From: Camellia lanceoleosa
Taxonomy: Eukaryota; Streptophyta; Magnoliopsida; Ericales; Theaceae
Assembly (NCBI GenBank): GCA_025200525.1
Contig: CM045767.1
Location: 121,756,346 to 121,820,345, forward strand
Reading direction: 5' to 3'
DNA length: 64,000 nucleotides
Notes under the pieces: model-generated
Database searches by the model: none
What the model saw: only the letters and a program-made list of their open reading frames with translations
Told to the model about the DNA's origin: nothing
Program-made: the position numbers and the translations under genes
In this document: one piece after another, positions 24,421 to 34,356 of the stretch
Layout of the letters: every line of letters begins with the position of its first letter
How positions within the stretch are numbered: position 1 is the stretch's first letter

Positions 24421-25342
24421 TTTTTTCCTATCCAAATTCATGATTTGTACTCATTTGGAACATATGATTTTGTTTTTGTTGTTTTATAGGTGTAACCTAT
24501 GTTATTTGATTTTGTTTTTGTTTTTTACGATTATTTGAGCATCGATAGAGTTGTTCTGTGGCGATTCACTTCCCCCATTTCTTAGCCAAATATCAAATTG
24601 TTTTTTTATTTTTATTTTATTTTATTTTATTTTTTTATGGATTGGGAAGATTCAGTTTGTGGAATTCAAATTTTTTTTTATATTTATAAAAATGTTTTAG
24701 TTGAACTAAAAGTATAAAATGTTATGGTGATTACTGAATTTATCATTGCTTCTTATTTTTAAATTTTTTTGGACCTTTTTATGTTATGGTGATGATGACT
24801 TAAATTCTCTTTTTTAATATTGGATGCGAAAGACACAGAACAATCCAAGTATTAGTTTCTGTTGTGGGTTAATAGTCCTTATATCATAGTGGTACTTTTA
24901 TATAATTTTCATTTTGTTAATCATATATTTGGGGGCTTCTCTAAATTTCATCCATTGACATACAAGTTTAATTGTACTAATGCATTGTTCACAAGTTGTT
25001 TGACAAAATAATTAGAGAGATTTTTTTTATATATATTTTCTTTTCAATCTTTGAGATATATTATTTTTGAGTTTTAGGTGAAGTTCAAATGGAACAAACC
25101 CGCTGGAATAGAACAACAGGGATTCATTAACTAAGGAAAAACAACAGTGGTGCTATAGGGAATGCTAGCTCTAAATCTCCTCTTGCAAAGGTACAATTTT
25201 CTCCTAACTGGTTTTTACATGAGTATTTGCTCATTAAAAAAAAATAAAAATTGTATGTTGTTTTTGTGTTTGTGAATGGAGCTGAGTTGAAATGTTACAG
25301 TAACAACAGTGGATAGTGGAAGGAGAGCTCCGCAATGAATTT

Positions 25343-25687
25343 CTAGGCTTGAATGAGGAGAAGAGCTCTATTGGTTTTAGTGTAAGTAGGATTACCTTAA
25401 AAGTTAGTCTTTTTATTACATAATTTCAAGACCGAAAAGAGCTCTACTTAGTTTGAATTCCTAGACTTGAATGAGGAGAATAGCTTTATTGGTTTTGATG
25501 TAAATGGGATTACCTTAAAAGTTAGTTTCTTTAGAACATAATTTGAAGACCGGAAAGAGATCTACTTAGTTTGAACTCCTAGACTTGAATGAGGAGAAGA
25601 GCTCTATTGGTTTTGATGTAAGTGGGATTACCTTAAAAGTTAGTTTCTTTACAACATAATTTGAAGACCAGAAACAACTTTGCTTAG

Positions 25688-25690
<3 letters not shown>
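25343..25690 (+). repeat. Three 118-bp tandem repeats
   Basis: Units start at CTAGRCTTGAATGAGGAG at 25343, 25461 and 25579 (period 118). Each has 'gattaccttaaaagttagt' in the middle and 'tttgaagaccggaaa'-like text near the end. The array is directly followed by a (TC)n tract. Confidence 0.95.

Positions 25691-25730
<40 letters not shown>
25690..25730. repeat. (TC)n microsatellite
   Basis: About 20 TC units immediately after the 118-bp tandem repeats. Confidence 0.95.
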
Positions 25731-25733
<3 letters not shown>

Positions 25734-26499
25734 CTCTTTGCAAGTGACAATAATGGCAATTTTTTATGAGTTTCTTTGAGGGTTTTTGTCTTTTGGATTG
25801 TGCTTTGTACATAATTTAGTTGTATTTTGATTGTCCTTTTCTTTATGGTTATGTATAGTTCCTTTGATGCTTCAAGTCTCAGTTTAGGTGTACAATCAAA
25901 AGATTAAATATCTTTATTAACTGGTTTTACTTGCTTTGGTTTTAGCTATGTCGTGGTTCACTTTCCCACATTTTATCTTGATATTTTTTTTATTCTCTGG
26001 ATGGGTTTGGGGATGGCCTGAACCACATAAAACAATTGAAAACTCAAAATGTTTAGGGAGGCAATTTGTTTTGAAAAATACAAAATACAAGAAATTAGAA
26101 AACAGGAGAATGATTTGATGCACTAATTTAGTCATCCATAAGACTCTTTTTTATGATAGCAATCACTTAAATATTCTTTTGAAGTCTTTATGAGTAAAAG
26201 GACAATTTCTCATGTCTCATTCAAACTTAGATGGCGTCTTCATTTTGTTTCTATATAAAACATTTGATTTTATTTGTGAAATGATGATTGGTCCTTTACC
26301 CATAAAGCGTCTTTTAACTATGTGTAGTAGTGTAAGCATATGTATTGCACGTCAATAAATTTATATTGGTGCAAAGCTAGGGAATTCAAGGGCAGAATTT
26401 GCGCTATTTTTGGTTTTATCGTTGTACACTTTGAAATGATTGATGTTGTATAAAGTTGATTCTTTAGAGGCAGATTGACATTGTGTAAACTTATATATA

Positions 26500-26533
26500 T
26501 TTGGTTTGGTTTGGTTTGGTTTGGTTTGGTTTG
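26500..26533. repeat. (GGTTT)n microsatellite
   Basis: Six to seven perfect GGTTT units. Confidence 0.9.
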
Positions 26534-26924
26534 AGAGGTAGACATTTGGAGGTGTTTGCTATTTAGATTTTGATTAAGAACATCATTTTCATATTGGCAT
26601 GGGGTACTCCAAAGGGAGAACACCATTTTGTTGTTCCTCTTATTTTGAAGTTGTGTTTATAATAAAGGGAATCCTCTTGCTCAAATGTATGCTATCTATT
26701 CATTTTTTGTGTGTCATGGGGTAGCAAAATTTTAGGTATACTTGATTCTCAATATTGCTAACTTAAACATTATTTAAATAAAACATTATTTACACCGTGC
26801 ATTTAGGCACGGGCATACACTAGTATTATGATGATTAAAGGTATAATATAACACATCTTAATATTAATCCTAGCCTTTTACCTTCATTTTCTACAATCCA
26901 CTAAATACTCTAAAATCAAAGTTA

Positions 26925-27696
26925 TCTATACTATATATTAAGCAAAATGAGATTTTTAACCCTAAGCCTTGTGAGAGTTTCAATCTCCCAATCTAAATTT
27001 TTTGATTTTTTGATTTAAAAAAAAAAAAACTTTAGCATTTATTAACTTTTCCCAACCCCCAAGTCTTACCCTCATAATAACACTTTAATGCATTAAGAAC
27101 AAGCATAAATTTTTTTTTTTTTTTGAAATCCAACACATGAATTCTTGAAAAGTCCCAACACGTATGATTATTATCCCTCATAATAACACTTTAATGCATT
27201 AAGAACAAACATAAAAAAAATTCTTAAAAAGTCTAACATATGATTATTATCAAAATATTAAACTTTAATATAATATAATAAAAAAAAAGACATTTAATTC
27301 CTTGAAAAGTCTAACACATATGATTATTATCAAAATATTAAACTTTAATATAATATAAAAATTTTAAAAAAAGAAGACATTTAAAAAAAAAAAAAAAGAC
27401 ATTTAAAAATCGCAATTTATTTATATAAATAACAATTTAATTCATTAAGAACAAGTATAAAAAAAATTTCTTAAAAATCTAACACATGATTATTATCAAA
27501 ATATTAAACTTTAATATAATATAATAAAAAAAAAGACATTTAATTTCTTGAAAAGTCTAACACATATGATTATTATCAAAATATTAAACTTTAATATAAT
27601 ATAAAAATTTAAAAAAAAGAAGACATTTAAAAATCACAATTCACATATATAAATAATTGTAAATACAATTCATGCATAATACGGATGATATGTTAA
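26925..27696 (+). mobile_element. Small non-autonomous Helitron, copy 1
   Basis: Begins TCTATACTATATATTAAGC after an A. It is AT-rich with internal repeats (GATTATTATCAAAATATTAA blocks) and ends in a decayed version of the copy 2 terminus: ATGCATAATACGGATGATATG then TTAA in place of CTAG. Copy 2 follows at once. Confidence 0.75.
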
Positions 27697-28236
27697 TTTA
27701 TACTATATATTAAGTAAGGGGGTTTTAACCCTAAGCCTTGTGGGAGTTTCAATCTCTCAATCTAAATTTTTTGTTTTTTTTGATTTAAAACAAATAAAAA
27801 AATCTTAACATTTATTAATTTCTCCCTACTCCCAAGTCTTACCATCATAATAACACTTTAATGCATTAAGAACAAGCATAAAAAAATTCTTTGAAATCCA
27901 ATACATATGAATTTCTTGAAAAGTTCCAACACATATGATTATTATCCTTCATAATAATACTTTAATACATTAAGAACAAGCATAAAAAAAATTCTTGAAA
28001 AGTTCAACACATGTGATTATTATCAAAATATTAAACTTTAATATAATATAATAATAAAAAAAATATTTAATTTCTTGAAAAATCCAATACATATAATTAT
28101 TATCAAAATATTAAACTTTAATATAATATAAAAAAGGAAACAAAGAAAACATTTTAAAAAAAATATTTAAAAATCACAATTCACATATATAGATAATTGC
28201 AAATACAATTCGTGCATAGCACGGATGATATGCTAG
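27697..28236 (+). mobile_element. Small non-autonomous Helitron, copy 2
   Basis: Begins with a one-base variant of the same start (TTTATACTATATATTAAG) and ends with hairpin CGTGC ATA GCACG, spacer GATGATATG and CTAG at 28233-28236, followed by T. E1 LTR sequence resumes on the right (TATTTATATAAAC), consistent with insertion between A and T. Confidence 0.8.
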
Positions 28237-28255
28237 TATTTATATAAACAAAAAT

Positions 28256-28259
<4 letters not shown>

Positions 28260-28296
<37 letters not shown>
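28260..28296. repeat. (GA)n microsatellite
   Basis: About 18 GA units in the E1 right LTR. The corresponding sites in copies A and B have only a few units. Confidence 0.95.
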
Positions 28297-28300
<4 letters not shown>

Positions 28301-28569
28301 GGAAGAGATGATGTGGATGCACGGGTGACATCCCTATGTATAGCGTAGAGAAGGCGTCCGGCACAAGCCCGCTTGGGGCGCACAGAAAATATTATATTTT
28401 AGTATATTTTAATTTTAAAAAAATATAAAATAAAAATAACATAATACTTAAAAAAATAATATCGAATAATAATATAAAGTTAAGATTATATTTTTGAAAT
28501 CATATATAATTAAATAATACTAATATAAAATTTAAGAGACAACTTAAATTTTCAGATTGTTACAAATTA

Positions 28570-29255
28570 AGTTCTATGTGAGTCGATACTCCTCCTATTG
28601 ATGTTGTTGTAAAAAATAAATCTATTTAGCTTGCTTGTTTTCATTTTTCAGAAAATACTTTTCAGAAAGTTCTACGTTCTTATTTTTCGTGTTTTTTTTT
28701 ATTTTTACTGAATTTTTTAAATATTTTATGCAATTTTTTTACTTTTTAGAGACACCTAACATAAATACACCTAAAAATTAAAAAAATTGTAAAAAAAATA
28801 TTTTAAAAATTCAATAAATACCAAAAATACAAAAAAATACAAGAATTCAGTATATTTTTTATATTTTTATGTATTTATTAATTTTTTAAAATATTTTTTT
28901 TACAAATTTATTACTTTCTAGATACATTTAACTAAGGTGCATCGAAAAAATTAAAAAAAATGTTTAAAATTTAAAAAATATTCATTAAAAAAAAGAATAA
29001 GAAAATCAAAAAACTCAATTTTTAAAAAACTTAATCCAGAAAATTCAAACTAAACACAATGATTATTTTTCTTTGTTTAAAAGCTATTTTTAACATATTA
29101 TACGTTGTATTTTACCTACTGTCTGTATCTAAAATTAATTTTTGAAATAGCATACCTTTTCGTTGACAAATTTTTCTGTATTATGAAATTCGATTAACAG
29201 AAGACATAATAGTAACAACCACATTTTTTATTACAAGTACAAAAGTCTCGTATAC
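28570..29255 (-). pseudogene. hAT transposase, middle part (degenerate)
   Basis: Directly left of the 14-bp target duplication, the reading frame from the right-hand part continues (VYETFVLVIKNVVVTIMSS), fitting the helix after the conserved 'NLIVQ' motif of hAT transposases. After about 25 codons it meets a stop and becomes AT-rich low-complexity sequence. Near 28570-28620 a short frame (TSIGGVSTHIELNWRQ) reads across the E1 insertion point, but I could not assign it to a motif. Confidence 0.5.
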
Positions 29256-29269
29256 AAGCATAGTTTCTT

Positions 29270-30070
29270 ATATACCAAGTACCCACACCAATCTCTCTCT
29301 CTAACCCAGAGCCTCTCTCTCTAACGTTTTCTGATCCTAGGGTTTCCGTTTTTGAGCGCCGTTGGGGTGGGAGAGGGGGGCTCCGGCTTCCGGCCGCATC
29401 TCTCCTCCTCTCCACCTCCCCTTTTTCTTCAGTTCCCTCAGCCCTTCTGGTCAATAAGCCTTGGAAGCTTAGCTTTCCATCTTTCTCCTTCCAGGTGAGG
29501 TTTTTCTTCCCCTTTTGGTGGATTTAGTTTGGTTTTCTTCACTCCTCCTTCCCTCTGCCATACCCCAATCGCAGCCTTCACCAAATCCGTCAACTCCATC
29601 CTCTTCGATTCACGCCGGTGTCGCCACCACCCTCCTCTCGCAGGTCTGCTGCCTCCACCGTCTGGGCTTCTAGGATCTCCTCCTCCAACCTGTTGGGTGA
29701 AGATCTGTTACAGATCTGCTACCGATTCGGTCGGTGATTTGAGTTTTGGCCTCTTTGGTTTTTGTTTTTTTAGTTTGGTTTTGTTTTAGGAATCCATCGG
29801 TGCATAGTGTTGCTTACCCACTTTGTGGATGTATTTCTTTGATCTATCCTTGGCATGCTCTACGGCCGCCTGTCGGCCTCTGCTTGCAGTACGAGCACAA
29901 GCATTTGATGTGTAGCTAGGCATTTTTTTATAGATTTACTCCTGTATTTTCTTTGATTTTCATCTTACCTTTGTTGGTGTAAGTTGTTTTTGGATGGATT
30001 CCTCTCCTTGTAGCTGTTTTGAGCTATTTTAATGGATATTCCTATTTTCTGATATAAAAAAAAAAAAAGA
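29270..30070 (+). mobile_element. Poly(A)-tailed retro-insertion, LINE-like and truncated
   Basis: This insertion of about 0.8 kb is flanked by the perfect 14-bp duplication AAGCATAGTTTCTT (29256-29269 and 30071-30084) and ends in a poly(A) run at 30058-30068. The 5' half is GC-rich with CTCTCTCTAACC-type leader sequence and many CCTCC words; the 3' half resembles a LINE 3' UTR. No RT or endonuclease is present. Long variable target duplications and a tail are signatures of target-primed reverse transcription. It could be an internally deleted LINE or a processed non-coding transcript. Confidence 0.75.
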
Positions 30071-30084
30071 AAGCATAGTTTCTT

Positions 30085-30690
30085 TAACAATCATGTTTAA
30101 AATATGGGTAAAACAACGAACATGAAATAAATCATTATCAACAAGTAATTCTAAAGTTGATTTTAAATGAACTACAGTTTGATTGTAATATGTTACATTA
30201 TCTAAACTAATGGTAAATATTTTATTTTGTGAAACTCACTCATATAATATAATTCTTATTTTTACATCAAGCGAATGATCAGTGTATGAAAGTTCAACTA
30301 ATCTAAATGAAATAATTCTTTTATTTAATTTTCAATCATCATCAATAGAACGTGCAATAATACATTGATATTCTAAACTATTATTTGATCACAGATCAGA
30401 TGTTAAACAAACTTTTTCATTCAATTTTTAAAGATGTCAAATAATTCACTTTTAATATCATTAAATTTCTTTAAAATTCTATTTCTAGTAGTATTTCTTG
30501 AAAAACTTTAACATTAAAGTGCAAAACTTTCGTGAATCATTTGGGTAAAATTGGGACATTCACTAGTAGTAAAAGGTTGTTCTTTTTTAATAATATAATC
30601 AATTATAGAATTTTGTGCACGTATAGGATCATATGCAAATAGCAAATGCCCAGTTGATGAAGTCCCTAATTGCATTTGACTTCTAATATC
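30085..30690 (-). pseudogene. hAT transposase, N-terminal part (broken)
   Basis: On the minus strand, from right to left: a region YDPIRAQNSIIDYIIKKEQP and FTQMIHESFAL (about 30510-30640) matching the 'mid-N' helix of Ac-like transposases; VCLTSDLWSNNSLEYQCIIA with DDDWKLNKRIISFRLVELSY (about 30290-30410), the conserved 'LT.D.W.S....Y' strand that carries the first catalytic Asp; and SLDNVTYYN then NDLFHVRCFTHILNMIVKET (30085-30220), the 'TVDNA..N' and 'H.RC.AHILNL.V' motifs. Stops and frameshifts interrupt it. It continues left of the poly(A) insertion and ends 19 kb away at 8409. Confidence 0.85.
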
Positions 30691-31249
30691 AGATTATTGC
30701 CTTTTTAGATGACTATAGATGCAACATTAAGTAAATGTACACATTATTTATATTTTTCTTTAAATGTAATTATACTATTGGAATTATTTATAGATATTTT
30801 TCAAAATGTTTCGAAACACCACTAGTTATGCCCCTAGATGAAGATTCAACTGTTGGAAGAGGAATATTAAAAGGAGAATCTACAGATTTATACTGTCTAG
30901 TATATGCATCAATATCGACATAAACATTAGGAATATTATGATCTATAGTAATGTAAGTAAAATAATATATAAGAACTAATAATTAATTTAAATAATGAGT
31001 AACAATATTGAGTAAACAATAACAATTAATATATGTTAAAAAATAATTAATATAAAAAATTGAGTAATTAATAAATTTAATTAAACTAATTTATGTTACT
31101 GACTAGTGAATGCAATACAAAAATTAATTTTTTCTGATAAAAATTTCTTCTTGTCTAATTACAATTACTACTTAGGAATGAGATTTCAAAATTAATTAAG
31201 AGTTTGAGGGAGAATTATTTGTGAGATTTATTTTGAAAGGGGGATATTT

Positions 31250-31382
31250 AGGGATGGTTTGGCATCCCCTGTATAATTCATCTTTTTATCTTTTTTTTAT
31301 CACATCGCTTCTTTATTTTTCTGTACACCTTTTCGTAAAAAGATAAAAAGTACACTTATTTAGATCATCCCAAATAACCCTT
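31250..31382. mobile_element. MITE, GTTTGGGATG family
   Basis: About 130 bp with inverted ends GGGATGGTTTGGCATCC and GATCATCCCAAATAACCC. The right half (aaaaagtacacttatttaga) matches the MITE at 32903-33048. It is nested in the hAT 5' region. Confidence 0.55.
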
Positions 31383-31897
31383 TATAGAAGTTTGAAAGGT
31401 TGAGATTAATTTGTAAATAAAAAAATAAAAAAATTGAGCCATTGTACGTTAAATTATCATTTTATTATTATTATTTATTTTTTTTTTACTTTTAGACTGC
31501 TAATGTAGACTTTTAATTTAATTTTTTCGCCCCATTCATTGAATCATTGCCATGTGCCGTTGCCATGGCATGGGGCGGGGCGGGGTCGGGGCGAGCGAGT
31601 CTCTACGCAATGAAATGGCTTATTTATTTATCTATTTTTTAAATTTGACTATTGGTAGGCAGTTCTTGCTAGAGAGGGAAGGGATAGGTGGGTCGGATTG
31701 GGTTGTGCCGCTCGTAGGGTAGAATATTTTTTGAGTTGGGCCGGGCCGGGCCGGACCAACTGGTTGAGCTGAACTTTAAAATAACAACCAAAGGTCTCTG
31801 GTTGGACTTGGGCCCGGGCCGAACCGGGTTGAACTCACCTCGGATTGCAGGTGAGTTTCGGACCGCCCACGAGTCTCGGGCTATTTTTACACCTCTA

Positions 31898-32902
31898 TAG
31901 TACTAATATCTTATGGTTTATAGAGTGTGTTGAATCAAATGATAAATGAAATGATAATTCTATTATGCATATTCTCATATCACATATACTTTTAGTTACG
32001 TTATGTCATTTTCTTTTTTTAGTTATAATTAATTTTTTTCTTTAGTTATGATATTATTTTAAAATTTTGGTTATGACTTTTTTGTATTTGATTTTGATTG
32101 ACTTCTTTTTTTTCTTAGTTTTGACTCAAAAAATATGAAATTATATCATTTTTCTCTGTAGTAAAAAGGTACATATAATACACATTCTTTGAAAAGTGTA
32201 TACCATATTCTTTCCCTAAATAAAACTAGTAAAAATAGCATTGTTATTTTAAATATTGTAGGTCTACCTATCACATTTCTTGGGAATCATTCTCATAAGG
32301 ATGTGCCATCACTCGTGCTACACACAAAATAAAATAAAATAAATTTTATTAAAAATATGATAATTGTATTTAATTTTTTTATATTTTGTCTTTTGTAAAT
32401 AAAATTTTATATATAAATTTAAAGGTTTTCTTTCAAATGTTCCTTTACTAATAGATAGATTAAAATTGTTGCATTGACAATTAATAATTAAAATTATACT
32501 TTGTGACAAAAAAAAATGACATAATTATAATCCTTCACTATTTTAGAATAAAAATATACGAATTTTAAACATATTGGTTTTTGAAAGTGAAATAATTAAA
32601 GAAATTTTAAAAACTTGATGAGTAAAAAAGAATCATCGTAACATGTAAAATTGCTAAAATCACAGTTAAACTAATAAATCATTCAAACAAAAGATGGTTT
32701 AGCTTAATCAGTTTGGTTAAAAGGCCAACTAGTTTACACAAAAATTAATTAATTAAAACTTTTAAATTTTATTTTATTAAAATTTAAACTGTTACTAAAT
32801 ATAAAAAGTAATTTATTAATTTAAATTTAAAATCGATATGATATAAATTTAAAATTATAATAATACATCTCATAATTTATAAGTTTTAAATATAAATTTA
32901 AA
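31898..32902. other. AT-rich intergenic sequence, no gene
   Basis: Very AT-rich with scattered low-complexity runs. I see no coding, RNA or repeat feature I can defend. Confidence 0.6.
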
Positions 32903-33048
32903 CTTGTTTGGGATGTTCTAAATAAGTGTACTTTTTGATTTTTTATAAAAAGATGTGTAGAAAAGTAAAGAGGGGATATTGATTGATGTGACCCAAAAAA
33001 GATAAAAAGATAAAAAGTATGGACTTATTTAGTCTTCCCAAACAAGGC
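32903..33048. mobile_element. MITE with about 38-bp inverted ends
   Basis: Left arm CTTGTTTGGGATGTTCTAAA with TACTTTTT further in; the right arm is its imperfect complement, ending CTTCCCAAACAAGG. The whole 146 bp could fold into a hairpin. Confidence 0.75.
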
Positions 33049-33124
33049 CTAGCGTGGTATCAAAGTAGAAATCACTATTTCTTCTACTGTACCATTTTTA
33101 AAAAATCAAAGTGTGAAATTAAGA

Positions 33125-33354
33125 CCCCGTTTGGAAAGTGGGTTGACTTTTTGGCTTTTTAGCTTTTTTAGCTATTTTAACCTGGGCTAAAAAGTTTGGT
33201 TTGGGAAGGGCTTTTTGGCTTTTTGGCTTTTTTGACTTTTTTTGTGAGAGAAGAGTGTAATGATTATGGGTTGAATGTGATGTTTTGTTTTTTTGGGGCT
33301 AAAATAGCCTGTTTTGTCTTTTATGGCTATTTTAGCCCCAACCTTCTTGCCAAA
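33125..33354. mobile_element. MITE, hAT-like, 'GTTTGG' ends
   Basis: Starts CCCGTTTGGAAAGTGGGTTG and ends AGCCCCAACCTTCTTGCCAAA. The interior segment GTGTAATGATTATGGGTTG is shared, in reverse orientation, with 39838-40000. Confidence 0.6.
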
Positions 33355-33384
33355 TATGTTGTCCATCCAACCAATCATATATGG

Positions 33385-34130
33385 CAAATTATATTAACGG
33401 TTCTTATAGTTTGGAACTTGTGTTACTTTGATCTCTGACTTTGTAATTATGACATATTGGATCCTGAATTTTGAATCTTATTTCAAATAAGGACAATTGA
33501 AGATATCATTGATAATTTCAAGGGTAAAGTCGACAATTTGATAAAATATAAACTAATTTGATAAAAATAAATGTCAAAAAAATATTTTTGAAATTTTAAA
33601 AATTATTTTTACCTACCAAAGATAAAAATATGTAAAATTGATAAATATTATTTTTATTTTCATTAAATTAGTTTCTATTTTTTCAAAAGTCAAATATGAC
33701 GACAATTTTAATATCATTAGTAAACTAATCCATTAAATCAAAAAATGTAAAACTAAAAATATTTCATATATTAAATATATTAATTACATATTAAAAGCCT
33801 AACAACCACACATTATATGATTATCCTCTAAACACATAATAAAAATTAATTTGGTAAAATAAATAAATAAATAAATGCGTAAAAGATTTATCAATTTTAT
33901 ATAATTTTATTTTTGGTGGGTAAAAATAATTTTTAAAAATTCAAAAATATTTTTTTGACATTTATTTTTTGTCAAATTAGTTTATATTTTATCAAATTGA
34001 TGACAATTGTGTCTTCAATTGTCCTTATTTGGAACAAGATTCAAAATTCAAGATCAAATGTGTTATAATTGAAAAGTTAAGGATTAAAATGACACGAATC
34101 TTAAATTATAAGGAATTGTTAGTGTGATTC
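33385..34130. mobile_element. Long inverted-repeat (foldback/MULE-like) element
   Basis: Two arms of about 250-280 bp face each other. The left arm contains TTTGATCTCTGACTTTGTAA, CAAATAAGGACAATTGAAGA and AAATGTCAAAAAAATATTTT; the complement of 33880-34125 repeats these in the same order with modest divergence. There is no coding content. Mutator-like non-autonomous elements often have such long arms, but I did not find a 9-bp target duplication. Confidence 0.75.
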
Positions 34131-34356
34131 GTACATCAGATATTGAAAACCTTGAAAACCTTGTAGCAATTCCAATCTTTTTCTTTAATGTAGTTGAAAC
34201 TTCATTAATGTAATTGAATGTTTCACACTAATTACATGGATCATTATTAATTTAATAGTGCAATAAACCAAAGTCTGGTATGTATTATAATTTGATTACA
34301 GCCGAGATAGTGAGATATATATATAGCTATATATATATATGCAATGCTCCTTTCCC

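Larger units (their letters stand above)
19122..26823 (+). mobile_element. Helitron carrying PABP gene fragment
   Basis: The 3' end is canonical: stem CCGTGC / GCACGG around loop ATTTAG (26795-26812), a short spacer, then CTAG (26820-26823) followed by T. The proposed 5' end is the TC at 19122, preceded by A and placed exactly where similarity to the E1 LTR stops; the same junction is at 13373 in copy A. The interior holds intron-containing PABP exons, a 118-bp tandem repeat and several microsatellites. No Rep/helicase is present, so it is non-autonomous. The 5' end is less certain than the 3' end. Confidence 0.6.
9262..28564 (-). mobile_element. LTR retrotransposon E1, non-autonomous, heavily nested
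   Basis: E1 is an LTR element of minus orientation flanked by the perfect 5-bp duplication AATTA (9257-9261 and 28565-28569), which proves the two outer ends belong together. It has a 1190-bp left LTR, a polypurine tract, a roughly 700-bp internal region, an initiator-Met tRNA primer site and a right LTR interrupted by several later events. No gag or pol of its own is present. The polypurine end (purine run after GGACAAAATTT) is of Ty3/gypsy type. It split the hAT element, so it is younger than hAT and older than everything inside it. Confidence 0.85.
11172..28564 (-). mobile_element. E1 5' LTR, expanded by insertions
   Basis: The LTR begins TGTTACGACCTGCC at 11172 and ends CAGATTGTTACA at 28564. 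Its LTR-derived pieces total about the length of the left LTR, but between them lie a copia-like solo LTR, a duplicated 0.94-kb segment, E2, the PABP Helitron and two small Helitrons. It has grown from about 1.2 kb to 17.4 kb. Confidence 0.8.
28565..31897 (-). mobile_element. hAT transposon, right (5') half
   Basis: Begins with the right AATTA duplication of E1 and runs to the terminal repeat TATTTTTACACCTCTA. It holds the N-terminal and middle parts of the hAT transposase, a poly(A)-tailed insertion (29270-30070), and a GC-rich subterminal zone with GGGCCGGGCCGG-type words near 31740-31770. Removing E1 and the poly(A) insertion, the two halves make an element of about 4 kb, normal for an autonomous plant hAT. 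Confidence 0.7.

Noticed and set aside
24223..24538. Lys-rich and Phe-rich open frames
   Set aside because: These are translations of the poly-T tract.
29529..29789. 86-codon open frame in the poly(A) insertion
   Set aside because: Pyrimidine-rich proline/serine translation with no domain. It is a leader-like sequence.
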